Positions 33,053 through 43,354 of a stretch of DNA of 64,000 nucleotides are shown in pieces (within the stretch, counting starts at the first letter, position 1; each line of letters starts with the position of its first letter). The notes beneath the pieces are model-generated. The model did no database searches. It was not told where the DNA came from and saw nothing but the letters and a program-made list of their open reading frames with translations. Origin of the DNA: Agapetus fuscipes (lineage: Eukaryota > Arthropoda > Insecta > Trichoptera > Glossosomatidae); contig OX637362.1 of assembly GCA_951799405.1 (NCBI GenBank), positions 7,642,703 to 7,706,702 of the forward strand, written 5' to 3'. The position numbers and the translations under genes were made by a program.

Positions 33053-33625
33053 CAGTCCGATCAGTTGGTGGAATGCTTGCGTTCCATACCATAAAGCTAG
33101 AGTTCGTTACTAACAAAGGTTTTTTTTTTTAATATATTTGCGAAGAAGAATGTAATTCACTAACCTATTTTACCTGGCCAGTTGTCTTCGTGCGAAATCA
33201 GAAGCTTGTGTCTATGCAATGGCATCTGTTGAACCAGGGTTGAAGCTATGGTCAAATGGGCCAGATGTTATTCGAACCAACGTATTCTGTTCCAAATACG
33301 CAAGTCAAGAACAGCGACTTGACTCCCACGGCCATTACACCGACTCGTTTCTGCAATAATTTCCCGTTCACGTGTTTATTTTTAAAAATGAGATTACAAT
33401 TCCGGCAAGGTTTACTCAGCTTTCACATAAAACGAGAACCAGCCCCTGCTGGAAGGCGCTGAAAGGCTCACACTTCAAGCGAAGTTTTTGGAGTAAGACT
33501 GGCCTACTTAAAACTGAAACAATAGATAGTTTTCACAACCAAATGCGAACTGTTCATGGAAAACGCGGTAAAAAGTTGTATTTATGTGCAGCTAAGTTGC
33601 GCTGCGTTAGAAAAAGTTCTTTAAC
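33053..33625 (+). repeat. SINE-1 interrupted by SINE-3
   Basis: The head is at 33053-33118 (CAGTTGGTGGAATGCTTGCG) and the body resumes at 33341 (TTTCTGCAATAATTTCCCGT ... CTAAGTTGCGCTGCGTT, to about 33625). The intervening 33119-33340 is a minus-strand SINE-3 with a T-run at 33119-33130. The joined parts are colinear with intact SINE-1 copies. Confidence 0.75.
33119..33340 (-). repeat. SINE-3 inserted into SINE-1
   Basis: Minus-strand copy running from a T-run (an A-tail on its own strand) through ACTAACCTATTTTACCTGGC, GTTGAACCAGGGTTGAAGCT and TTATTCGAACCAACG to CACGGCCATTACAC. SINE-1 sequence resumes immediately on both sides, so this insertion is younger than its host SINE-1. Confidence 0.75.
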
Positions 33626-33689
33626 GCGGTAACAAAAACTGAAAAACTATTATAGGTACATATTTACGATAAGAAGGAGAAAGTGTGTA

Positions 33690-33945
33690 TCTAATCTAAT
33701 CTTATCTAAGTTGCAAAGATATGAACATTGGGAATTCACATTATATGCATTTTCACAAGCAAACACGTACAAGTTCACGCTTTTATATGCCGCATGTAAA
33801 CCTACAACATAAAAACACAAATCTCAAAAGAACATACACCCTGCAACTCTTGCCGACCTTTCCTGAAACAGGGGTGACATTGGCAAAGTGAACCATTTTC
33901 TACAGCACGGGAGGTCAGCCACATACAAACCAATAAGACAAGGTA
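33690..33945 (-). repeat. DR260, full length
   Basis: AATCTAATCTTATCTAAGTT, GACCTTTCCTGAAACAGGGG and ACAAACCAATAAGACAAGG. It is followed by a CR1/L2 3' terminus. Confidence 0.8.
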
Positions 33946-33954
33946 CGATAGCAC

Positions 33955-34024
33955 AGCAAGCGCCCTTGGAGTGACAATCTTCACGAAACGGCGCTATATC
34001 AAATCATCATCATCATCATCATCA
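33955..34024 (+). repeat. CR1/L2-like LINE 3' terminus with (ATC)n tail
   Basis: GCGCCCTTGGAGTG, then a short spacer, AAACGGCGCT and a run of seven ATC units. This is nearly the same as the end of the minus-strand CR1/L2 fragment at 15.74 kb, so it is a very short (about 50 bp) 5'-truncated LINE insertion, not just a microsatellite. It directly follows a DR260 copy. Confidence 0.65.
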
Positions 34025-34436
34025 AGGAACATAAAGTGTGAATCTATAAAAAATATTTTGCAATATGGCAGTATAGAAAACAGAATATTTTGTTAGATAA
34101 TACTTTTATTTCTTTGAACATGTCAAACGTGTAAAATTCCGGATATTTTCAATACGTCCCACATGGTAGGATCCCGGTCGTGCTAGTTACAGTAGAACAG
34201 CTCCCTGATCCCAAGCCAAAACACGCCTGCCGAACCACAGATATGGGCCGAGCCCGCACCTCCCGCTCCGCACGCAGACGCTCCAACAAACTTACCAACC
34301 CCTATACACGTGTAACTATCCACATGTATACTAAACACGGAATAGCTGCCTGCAAGTCAGCAGTGAATGCAGTTTTAATGTTTTTAATTCCTTTGGTTAT
34401 CGTCCGATCGAAAGCGCAGTCGGTAGAATGCTTTCG
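34025..34436. other. No gene recognised
   Basis: 34.18-34.35 kb is GC-richer (GGGCCGAGCCCGCACCTCCC) with an arginine-rich frame of about 100 codons whose C-terminal part is DR260 sequence; not treated as a gene. Confidence 0.35.
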
Positions 34437-34975
34437 ATCCAAATTTAAATTAACATTTAAAGCTCATATCAAATGCATGCCCACAAACAGACGCGTATAA
34501 GTTCGCGATTACAAATGCTGAATGTGTACTCACAAATTAAAACCAAATCTCAAGTGAACATAAACCCTGCAACTTTAGCCGACCTTTACTGAAACAGGGG
34601 TGACATTGGCAAAGTGAGCCATTTCTTACAGTATAGGTGGTCAGCCTCATACTTACCTTTAAGTCAAGGAATAACCCTAATAACCAAGAAATAACCCTTA
34701 ATAACTAATCTAATCTAATCTAAATCAAAGCTGCAAAGATATGTATCATTTGAGATTCATATTAAATGCATTCCCACAAGCAGTCACGCATAATTTCACG
34801 CTCACACATGCCGCATGTGGACCTACAATATAAAAAACGAATCTCAAATGAACATAAGCCCTGCAACTCTTGGCGACCTTCCCTGAAAAAGGGGTGACAT
34901 TGGCAAAGTGAACCATTTTTTACAGTATGGGTGGTCAACCTCATACCAACCTATCAGTCAAGGAATAACCCTTCG
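34437..34975 (-). repeat. Two DR260 copies head to tail
   Basis: Copies at 34437-34680 and 34700-34975, joined by GGAATAACCCTAATAACCAA-type wording and a TCTAA repeat (34704-34722). Both keep the ACCTT.CCTGAAA.AGGGGTGA core, and the second is followed by another GGAATAACCC. Confidence 0.75.
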
Positions 34976-35589
34976 GAGAAAACGCTTTAAGGATTTACTC
35001 TATTTATGCAGCTTAGTTGCGTGTGAGATTAGAGAATATATAGATTGTAAACCAACGAGTATGAAAACACGTATAGATCTTGAAGTTTAAAGCCGATTTT
35101 TCAGTACAGTGAAAATGAATATTCGATTGTAAATCGTTATTTTTCTATGCACACTCGCAGTGAATATTTCCCCTGTAAGTTACTCTGCTTCCCGCCCTTT
35201 CACATTCAGCTCGCTGAGAGATCTACTGCTCCCGTAAAATATACACCCCCTTTGGAAGTTTTGCTTTTATAGTGCGCGTTTATCATTCCTGAAAATACAA
35301 ACTGAAGCGGTTACTTCTGGATTGTTTAACTCAACAACATTTGTTCCTGAAACCTTAATATGTTTTCATTTAGAATCTCTTCTTTTCAAAGAACACAGAT
35401 TTGTTATAATTGTTTTATTATATTTTATCCATAATATTTTGACTTCTTTTTCTTCTAAAAAAACAATTATAAATTAATTTGGTTCATAAAAGTTTTCAAT
35501 TAAAAAAATAGTTTTGTTTTTTTTAAATACGTTACTTAAAATTTGATAAATAGATTTCATTTTGATTTCCGGATTGAATTAAAAGTTGA

Positions 35590-35722
35590 AGGGTTCATGT
35601 TGACTCGAGATTTGTTTTTTTTAAACATATTCAGCATGTGTAAGCACAAGTTAACACTTATCTGCTTTTGAATAAAGCTTAAAATAAAGTTAAAATATAT
35701 TTACAACTTAGAATTTAGGTAG
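35590..35722 (+). repeat. DR260 3' half
   Basis: GGGTTCATGTTGACTCGAGA, CAGCATGTGTAAGCACAAGT and ATATATTTACAACTTAGAAT. Confidence 0.5.
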
Positions 35723-36019
35723 ATAGCTCAAGAGCCCTCTGTACTTTTATTCATCGCTATTCAGTGAATTTTTTATATGAAAATACAGTAAGTCTGGATA
35801 AACCTTTGTTACTGGTCTTTTGGCACATGGAATTTTCCGTTTGACGTCAAAGATAAGTTGTCAGTGGACCATAATATAGTGTACGAGTATGTGACCGAAA
35901 TGTCGATGACCCAAAAGTCGTGTGGACGAATTATCGAATGACCGCATTGTCCCTGAGGGATGTGTCTATGTACAAGCTGTCTGTGACTGATTTTTCAAAC
36001 CAGCGAAAACATGTTGACT

Positions 36020-36110
36020 TCTTCTTCCTCAGCCCTTCTCAGTCCACTCCTGGACGTAGGCCTCCTCCAATCCTCTCCATTCCTGTCTATCGGCTGCTGT
36101 GTGTGCATGT
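36020..36110 (-). pseudogene. LINE C-terminal end fragment
   Basis: The minus strand reads AHTAADRQEWRGLEEAYVQE followed by WTEKG and a stop, then AGGAAGAAGAAG. The DR..WR.LEEAYVQ.W pattern is the last segment of a common insect LINE polyprotein. On the plus strand it gives the familiar CTGGACGTAGGCCTCC string. Only about 90 bp remain. Confidence 0.65.
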
Positions 36111-36645
36111 TGACTATGACGTTTTATTAAAATAAAAAAATAAAAATGAAACAAAAATAGTGCCTATATTGTGCTTTTTCGTTCGCCCACACTTTAAGCA
36201 AAACGCTATGGTCAAGTTTAAACTTACAGAGAACCAGACGCGGCATAAATTTCATCCAAACTCCACCACTTCGCCGAGCATTGAACAAAACTTGTAATCC
36301 GTTCCCTTACACTCCAAATCCCACAAGTACGTCCGTCCAGCCATTATAACAGTTAAGATGCGTTTTCCCAATAGATTCGGTAGCCATACACTTGGCAGAG
36401 TTTGCGTCCATCATCGCGGCCAACACTTTGAACCGTCTTCGCGCTGCAACCGCCGCACAATCCCCTTCACTCACCAACATCACCCAACTTCACGAATGTT
36501 GTTTCAGTTTGTTGAGCTTCGCCCGTAGAACATTACTATTCGAGGAATGGAAGCAAAAGCTCTGCGGTCTTTACAAACAGACTCAAGGGTGAACGGCGGG
36601 TTGGAAATTTCGAGAGAATATTAAAAACGATAATAGTCAACTACC
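36111..36645. other. Unrecognised GC-richer stretch
   Basis: 36.38-36.60 kb is richer in GC and holds a 66-codon plus frame (alanine-rich start, FEEWKQKLCGLYKQ end) of unknown nature. It could be a piece of an unseen transposon or an exon; no splice sites stand out. Confidence 0.3.
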
Positions 36646-36892
36646 CTTGACTTATAGGTTGGTATGAGGCTGACCACCCATACTGTAAAAAATGGTTCAC
36701 TTTACCAATGTCACCCCTGGGTCAAGGAAGGTCGGCAAAAGTTGTAGGGCTTATGTTCATTTGAGGTTTGGATTTTATTTGTAAGTACACATTCAGCATT
36801 TGTAAGCGCGAACTACACGTGTTTGATTGTGAGCATGCATTTGAGAGCTTTAAATGAATATATCCTTGCAACTTAGATTATAGATTATTGTA
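36646..36892 (+). repeat. DR260, full length
   Basis: CCTTGACTTATAGGTTGGTA, AATGTCACCCCTGGGTCAAG, CATTCAGCATTTGTAAGCGC and TCCTTGCAACTTAGATTATA. With 14.0 kb, the best plus-strand reference. Confidence 0.8.
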
Positions 36893-37104
36893 GACCCTAA
36901 TAGGATATTTTGTATTGTTTGTGTATTAACACAATTAAAATTCATAATAACTGATTTTCTATGATTTTTTAGAATCAAATTCCAATGAAACATTGTATAT
37001 TTTCACCATTTATTAATTTATTTCAATTAATCTTTACGAACGTTTTCTATTTAAAATCACACAAAGATTTACATATGAGATTTACGTACAAGGATTTTAC
37101 ATCA

Positions 37105-37345
37105 AAAACTTCTCATATCCGTGAATCAGCACTTATTCAGTTTTACTGTTAGGGTGAACTTAGATGAACAACGAAGGAAGGATAGTCAGAGTCGTGGCAC
37201 AGGAGATACCGGACGGCCAGCGCCTACCAGGTCACCCTCTCAAAAGATGGAAGAACTGCTGGTCTTCTGCATCACAGGAGGGAGTTTCACAATACACCCA
37301 TCATAGATCTATAAGAAGAAGAAGATTATTAAGGTGGCGATTTAG
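37105..37345. mobile_element. MITE-c terminal fragment split by a LINE
   Basis: CGTGAATCAGCACTTATTCA, GTTTTACTGTTAGGGTG, then a 172-bp LINE insertion, then TTAAGGTGGCGATTTAGAT. Only one end of the MITE is present. Confidence 0.6.
37157..37328 (+). pseudogene. LINE 3' fragment inserted in MITE-c
   Basis: The plus strand reads GRIVRVVAQEIPDGQRLPGH followed by PLKRWKNCW, the GRPLKRW.DC pattern of LINE C termini, and ends in a GAAGAAGAAGA tail. It splits the end of a MITE-c copy and is flanked by TTAGGGTG (37149-37156) and TTAAGGTG (37329-37336), a plausible 8-bp target-site duplication. Confidence 0.6.
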
Positions 37346-37767
37346 ATTTGCGTTTTCAACCATGGACGTAGCGTTGTCCCTCAAATGCCCACTGAGACGG
37401 TAAAGGGCTTGCTGCTCAGGCCTGTTTGGAAATTCTCCGATTGCAGCACTTAGTACCTCCCTATTGTACATAACGTAGTATTGTATTGGCGGAGAACGGA
37501 AAATTTCAGCGCACAGTTGTTTTATTTCAGCGAGTATCGGGAAACAGGCGAGATGAGCTTTTAATTCAATCAAGCATTATTCATGCTGAAAATGCGGCCG
37601 AAACTTTCAACAAATATATTGATTTTAATTTTCAAATGTACACTCTTTTTCATTTTTTGTATGGAATCAAAAAAAAAACTGGGATGCTAGTTTAAATTGT
37701 CACACGAAACAATGTTGCAGGTTGTCATCATTTTTACACAATTCAAATTTATGTTTTGTTTTCCCTG

Positions 37768-37842
37768 TAAAAATAAATAGGTTACATTCGCCACATCGGG
37801 GAAAATACGACATGAAGTAACACTATGTGTGTAGCTTGGAAG
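37768..37842 (+). repeat. SINE-1 3' fragment
   Basis: TAAAAATAAATAGGTTACAT, CGCCACATCGGGG and AACACTATGTGTGTAGCTTG are the plus-strand SINE-1 3' end. It is followed directly by a DR260 copy. Confidence 0.6.
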
Positions 37843-37857
37843 TATTTAGTGATTAAT

Positions 37858-38135
37858 TTCCTTGACTAATAGGTTGATATGAGGATGACCATACATACTG
37901 TTCACTTTACCTGTTTTACGAAAGGGCAGCAAGAATTGCAGAGGTCATATTCATTTGAGATTTGGGTGACAAGTAGGTACACATACGTGATCTTCCGTGA
38001 CACACACAAAAAATGTCGCTCTCTTATCATGTGTAAATAAAAATTTAATTCATTTAAAACTATAAAAGTTCAACGTTTGTAAACGTGAACTTACACGTGT
38101 CTGCTTGTGGGCATATATTTGATACGATTAATCAT
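37858..38135 (+). repeat. DR260 with internal insertion
   Basis: TTCCTTGACTAATAGGTTGA and GGGCAGCAAGAATTGCAGAG at the left; GTAAACGTGAACTTACACGT and CTTGTGGGCATATATTTGAT at the right. About 75 bp between (38000-38075) does not match. Confidence 0.6.
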
Positions 38136-38154
38136 ACATACATCGTAATAAACG

Positions 38155-38478
38155 CTAATGCTATTAACTCTACTAAGCTACACATATAGTATAACGTCTT
38201 GCCGCGCTTTCTTCGAAGGGATCACATGTAGCGAGCGGAACCTATTTATTTTTACAGGTAGGGAGACGGCCATACTCCAACCATTTCAGTTGAAGTGGGG
38301 GTTTTCTAGCTTCCGAGGGGGCTGGTACTTATTTCTTGTGAAGGCTGAGTATGCCTTGCCGGTATTTATTTTGAGCTCAATCATTTCATAGGAAATCATT
38401 TCTAACATCCTCGGTAGGATTCGAACCCGAGCTCTCGGCATGGAATGCAAGCACTCTACCGACTGAACTATCGACCGG
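38155..38478 (-). repeat. SINE-1, near full length
   Basis: One of the most complete copies. On the minus strand it runs CCGGTCGATAGTTCAGTCGG, GTGCTTGCATTCCATGCCG, GGGTTCGAATCC (B box), GAAATGATTTCC, CTTGCCGGT region, CACATGTGATCCC and ends at CTACTAAG-type wording. Family features: tRNA-Ala-like A and B boxes, about 320 bp, no ORF. SINEs are transcribed by RNA polymerase III and rely on a LINE for retrotransposition; the partner LINE cannot be named from this window. Confidence 0.85.
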
Positions 38479-38999
38479 TATCTTTCAAATTTTGATTATA
38501 AAGAAAAAAAAAAACTATAACAAAACATTTGTTTGCCTTTTACCTATCATCTAGGACGTGTAAAATGCATTTTATTTTTCTTTCGTGAAAATATATTTTT
38601 CAGTGCATTTTTTGTATTATTTTTAACAAAATCACGTTATATATCTACTCGAGAAATTCTATTCAATCTATCTTTTCTCTCTGCTTCATTTTTCTGCCGC
38701 AACATTTCACGTTGTACAGCTGGCTTTGAAAAGAACTACAGCGTCCACTGGGTGTGGGGGTGGTCCTTGAGATGGGAACCCAATATTACACAGCACACCT
38801 CCATTACAGGAGCGCTTCAGTTTCACGCACACTTTATTTAATTGATTTTCACTTTTGCACAAACAGTTCTCTGCTCTTTCACATGGTCTAAATAAAAGTA
38901 TCAAAAGAAATTGCAAGATTTCATTTCCAAGGTTGCACCTTCATATTTTCTTCTTCAATGTTTTGAAATTTTCAAGACATCAATTGCCCCCACACCAAC

Positions 39000-39092
39000 A
39001 CTTTTGTGGAATTTCAACAAGTGTCATAGACCTTCAAATAACATAAATCTTGAGAGTTTTCTGCACGGGAAAAAAGTTTAGTAAATAAACCT
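39000..39092 (+). repeat. SINE-2 3' fragment (variant end)
   Basis: CAACAAGTGTCATAGACCTT, TTGAGAGTTTTCTGCACGGG and TAGTAAATAAACC. This is related to the alternative 3' end of the 10.97 and 17.8 kb copies. Confidence 0.4.
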
Positions 39093-39099
39093 TTGACTT

Positions 39100-39575
39100 C
39101 AATAATCTATAATCTAATTTACAAAGATATATTAACATTTACGGTGCTATTTTTAGACATTTTAGTCATCCGTTGAGCCCACGCTTTGACAAACTAATGA
39201 TGCATTAGTATGAAGACTTGTCAAGTGAACAGCTGATTTGTCTTCATACAAATATTACCAAAATTCGGTAGGAAATAATAACCGTGGTGATGAGATTTCC
39301 AGCCCAAGCATCATTTGTTTGTCAAAGCTTGGGCTCAACGGACGACTACAATGTCTAAAAATAGCACTACTAGAATTCATATATTCAATGCCAAATGTTT
39401 ATTAACAAATTAAAACTCCAAATCTCAAATAAACATAAACCCTGCTAATCTCTCCGCCCTTCCCTGATATAGGGGTGACATTAGCAAAGCGAACTATTAT
39501 TTATAATGCAAAGGAGTACATATTTTCCAGTACATCAGCATCACACTAGTCACTAACCCATGACTCAAGGGAGGT
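39100..39575 (-). repeat. DR260 interrupted by MITE-d
   Basis: The left part (39100-39143, AATCTATAATCTAATTTACA) and the right part (39368-39575, CAAATCTCAAATAAACATAA, CTGATATAGGGGTGACATTA) are split by a 224-bp MITE. Confidence 0.7.
39144..39367. mobile_element. MITE-d, long TIR, inside DR260
   Basis: GTGCTATTTTTAGACATT and AATGTCTAAAAATAGCAC at the ends. Complementarity continues for about 55-60 bp (CGTTGAGCCCACGCTTTGAC / GTCAAAGCTTGGGCTCAACG). An inner pair GTATGAAGAC / GTCTTCATAC adds a second stem. 224 bp, no ORF; target duplication not resolved. Confidence 0.8.
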
Positions 39576-39764
39576 AATTATTTATGTACTTTGAAATATC
39601 TTCCTATGTTTAAGGGGCCCATCAAATCCCCGAACCTGTTTGGTATGAGATAGTCTTCATATGCTAATAATCAATATAACTTGATGTCTGCTGGTGACGT
39701 CACTCCACCTGCTATACAACCTTCCATACACAAGTATACCCCATCACGCTTAACCCTCCGTCGG

Positions 39765-39935
39765 TCACAACGCAACTAAGCTGCGCATATCTATGGTGCA
39801 ACTTCTTACCGTGTTGTCCCCGAAAGGATCGCATGTGGCATGTGGAACCTACAATTTATTTCCACAGGTAAAGGGGCCGGCCTAGCACTAATTAATTTAG
39901 TTAAAGTGAGGGATTTCCAGCTTCTGAGGTACATG
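39765..39935 (-). repeat. SINE-1 3' half
   Basis: CGCAACTAAGCTGCGCATAT, CCCCGAAAGGATCGCATGTG and GGGGCCGGCCTAGC, minus strand. The head is missing. Confidence 0.7.
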
Positions 39936-40036
39936 TTTTTGTATTAAATTTAATAAAAAACATGTTCTGAACTGTGGTATCCTGTATTTTCTTGCTTTTT
40001 CCATTTTTGGTTTCGACACCCAAGAATGTCACATGC

Positions 40037-40297
40037 GATCTATAATAATAATCTATAATCTAAGTTGCAAGGATATATTCATTTAAAACTCTCAGATTTA
40101 TGCCCACAAACCAACAAGTGTAGTTCGCGCTTACAAATGCTGAATGTGTACTTACAAATAAAATCCAAACCTCAAATAAACATAAGCCTCACAACTTTTG
40201 CTGACCTTCCCTGACACAGGGGTGACATTGGCAAAGTGAACCATTTTTTACAGTATGGGTGGTCAGCCTCATACCAACCTATAAGTCAAGGAATACG
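40037..40297 (-). repeat. DR260, full length
   Basis: AATCTATAATCTAAGTTGCA, ACCTTCCCTGACACAGGGGT and CCTATAAGTCAAGGAATACG. Best minus-strand reference copy. Confidence 0.85.
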
Positions 40298-40424
40298 AAT
40301 AATAAATTACATTTAAATATAGAAAAGAACAAAACCTTGAAAATAATTCAATGCAAAAAAAAATCCTAAGCAAAAAATGTAGCAAATTAATAAACCAACA
40401 TTAAAAATCAACATTGCAGATAAG

Positions 40425-40495
40425 CCGCCACTTCTTCCTGTCCTTGCATACTTCTTTCATTTCACCCAGAGTCATAACCTTTTTCATACAAGATA
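40425..40495 (-). pseudogene. Short RTE-like LINE 3' fragment
   Basis: The minus strand reads MKKVMTLGEMKEVCKDRKKW, matching KKVMDMNELKEVCKDRKKWR at the C terminus of the 30 kb RTE. Only about 70 bp are recognisable. Confidence 0.6.
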
Positions 40496-40799
40496 CTTTT
40501 CATACGATAATGCAATTTTCCTTTTGAAAATTGATAAATTTTCTTATCAAAAAATATATAACGCGTGCATAGGTACAATGTTTCAAAGCTACCACCTTTC
40601 TGGAAAGATTTCGTAGTTGTACCAAAGTATTTTTGTTTACAACGAAATGACAATGTGTAGATTTTCGTTCTCTTTCTAACTTAGGACGATTTTCCGTTGA
40701 GTAAGTTGAAATGGATGTATTGTCTATTTTCGTTAAAATAGTTTCTAGTCCACAATCGTTGACACCGATAGAGGGTTAAACTCAACGTTGAGTTACATC

Positions 40800-40895
40800 A
40801 CAAATTTACAGGAACTAAAACGTTCTCCAGGTGCTCTGTTTCAATATTCATACATTTTGTGGTAAACGCTATGGTTGAACTTAAACGTCCAGTTA
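40800..40895 (+). repeat. Family E repeat
   Basis: AACGTTCTCCAGGTGCTCTG, TGGTAAACGCTATGGTTGAA and CTTAAACGTCCAG. Confidence 0.4.
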
Positions 40896-41104
40896 CTCAA
40901 TAGGCGTATAGCAGAAGGTTGTATAGCAAGGTGACGCATATCAAGCGACTAGACGTTGATCGCATTAGAGATCCCTTCATAAACAAACATCGCAATATGG
41001 CGATTGCAAAATTAGGTTCATAATTAATGAAGTATCCTGACTTATCTTATATTATAGTATCCACACTGTTAACTATGTACCTATGTACTCGTGTATATCT
41101 ATGT

Positions 41105-41342
41105 TTAATCTAAGTCGCACAGATATGTTACATTTTAGATTCATATCACAAGCATTCCCATAAGCAGACACGTATATGTAAGTTCGCGCTCACACATGTC
41201 ACATTTGGACTTACAACATAAAAACCCAATCTCAAATGAACGTAACCCCTCTAGCCGACGTTTCCTGAAACAGGGGTGACATTAGCAAAGCGAACCATTT
41301 TTTACAGTATGGATGGTCAGCCTCATACCAACCTATAAGTTA
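41105..41342 (-). repeat. DR260, full length
   Basis: TTTAATCTAAGTCGCACAGA, GTTTCCTGAAACAGGGGTGA and AACCTATAAGTTAAGTAAC. Confidence 0.8.
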
Positions 41343-41449
41343 AGTAACAAAAATTATGCAATGTTACAAATTAAAGAATACATTAATTATTAAAAAAACA
41401 ATAGAAATTTACAATTAACAAAAGTCATGTTTCGGGCGTCCACATTGGA

Positions 41450-41525
41450 GATCAACTGCCATTTTTTTTCAGTCTTTACATACTTTTTCATTTCATGCAG
41501 AGTCATAACATTTTTCATAAAAGCT
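41450..41525 (-). pseudogene. Short RTE-like LINE 3' fragment
   Basis: Same C-terminal block as at 40.43 kb (minus strand, MKNVMTLHEMKKYVKT-like), more degraded, beginning just beyond a DR260 copy. At both sites a minus DR260, about 100 bp of AT-rich DNA and this LINE end occur in the same order, so the two may descend from one duplicated block. Confidence 0.5.
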
Positions 41526-41998
41526 CTTGATTGTAGCATGAACATTTTCATATAGGTTACTAACTTCATTTAACGCTTTTATTCTTTCAGTAAACACTTT
41601 ATTTCTTCTCTTTTCACGCTATACAAGTTGAAAAGAATTTTGTAGCACACAAAATGAAACATCAGAAAATATTTTGTACATGTCGGAGGAAGTAGTCAAG
41701 ATGAAGTTTTGATAGTGAAAAGATTCAATAAATTGATTCTTATTATTAATTTGAAATTATCTTGAAAAACTTGGATTTGTTGCATTCTATATTTCACTTT
41801 TCTTACACTTACACTTTTCAAATATTAGATGAATTGTTGTGGAAGAACATACATTATTCTTGACGTTTCATTGTAGGCAACATCTTCTGGAGGCACTCTT
41901 CGTGCACCACGTTTGAAAATAAAATCTGTTTTTCTTAGTATCAATGAAAATAAGATCAAGTATTGAAGTTTAAAAAAATCTTATTTTTAGAATAGTTA

Positions 41999-42087
41999 TT
42001 TATGCCACTGTCCTGTAATGGGGGGGGGGAGCATTGTAATAGACAGCACGAGTGTTACAATGACTAATTACGTGCAGTGGCATACAA
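41999..42087. repeat. MITE-g, short hairpin element with G10 run
   Basis: TATGCCACTG (42001-42010) pairs with CAGTGGCATA (42075-42084). An inner pair CATTGTAA / TTACAATG lies between. A run of ten G occupies 42020-42029. About 85 bp in total. Confidence 0.5.
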
Positions 42088-42089
42088 TA

Positions 42090-43147
42090 CTTTTTTCAAT
42101 GCCATCAAAAATGCCGTTTCATATTGAGTAAAGAACCAAATATAATCGTTAATCTATAATATATTGTAATATAGATTATAAAACAAATAGGAGCATGTTA
42201 CGGTTCAAACACCCTGTCACATGAGGTGCGACATGACATTTACCATCTGCAGGGCCGAGAATCGTACGCTCCTATTTTTTATATCAGGCTAGCCAAGCCA
42301 CCCTCCTGCAGGATCCAAGCAATGAGGATCCTGGATTCAAATCGATATTTTCGTCACCCAAAAGTGGATAAATAGACCCCACGAGGGAAGGACGGTTACA
42401 TTTGTACCTTTACTATCATGTCTTAAGCATCTTCTGTCCGTAGACTACTCAGATTCAGGGTCGAAACTCTTGTCAATAAATTCATTTAACTTCAAATTAT
42501 TCATCGTTTTTTATTAAAATTAACTACTCGACCAATCCAGTTATAACAAAGCAGAAAAACTAAATTTCCAACATCCGCTACTTCCGTTATACTTATGGGA
42601 GCTATTCTAATAATAATCACAGTGCAGCTGCATATTTAGTATATTAGAGTTGATTAAGAGGCTGGAGAAGTTGTTACAGAAGGAGATTTATGTATCAGAC
42701 GTTCTTCCGTCTCCCTGGAGGAAGATCCCCTCATCCTAGTTCCTCCTGCCGCCTCCTTCCTCCTCCTGACTCCTTGTTCCTCCTCCAGGAGTCCCAGGAG
42801 TACGGCAGAAGCAGCAGCTAAAGTTTTCCATGTTTTGGGTGCGCCCAACTTTGCTAGGGGCACTCGTAAGTTCGCGCCTGGATATTAACCGCTCAGCCGT
42901 GATGTACGTACTAATCCGAGATGACGTCACGTGCTCTGCCAACTATCTAAGTTGCATTTGAGGTGCGGCAGATCTGTTCCTTACTTGGCGAGACAGATAA
43001 GCTTTTTGTCTGGTGGTTGTCAACGTCGCACAGACCTAACACAACACATTTTGAAAAATTGACACTCCTGAAGCGCTGAAACATAGATATATTAGAGAAA
43101 AAATTATAAACAATTAAAACAAGAGAAAATAAAAGGACTTTAGCCAA
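42090..43147. other. No gene recognised
   Basis: Mixed composition, with the CTCCTC tract at 42.7 kb. The 42.65-42.95 kb minus frames come from that tract. Confidence 0.4.
42690..42790 (+). repeat. Pyrimidine-rich CTCCTC tract
   Basis: Strand-biased run of TCCTCC/TTCCTCC units (for example TTCCTCCTGCCGCCTCCTTC). Low-complexity, no gene. Confidence 0.5.
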
Positions 43148-43320
43148 GAAACTTCACTTGAAGTGGGGGTTTTCAGCTTTCGAAGGGGCTGGTACCTACT
43201 CATTTATTGTGTATGCTGAGTATATATTGTGGTTTTGAAATAAACACCGAAACGGGAAATCATTTTCGACACCTTCGCCTTGGGTGGGATTCGAACCCGA
43301 GTTTTTGGAATGGAATGCAT
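43148..43320 (-). repeat. SINE-1, 5' two-thirds
   Basis: ACTTGAAGTGGGGGTTTTCA, GAAGGGGCTGGTACC, AACACCGAAACGGGAAATCA and GGGATTCGAACCCGAG in order, minus strand, ending in GGAATGGAATGCAT. The head stops within the anticodon-like region and a second SINE-1 head follows at 43.34 kb. Confidence 0.7.
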
Positions 43321-43354
43321 AAAGAAATAAGTAAACCTTGTGGGTATTTTTATC

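Noticed and set aside
42654..42942. Glycine/arginine-rich minus frames
   Set aside because: Produced by the CTCCTC tract.
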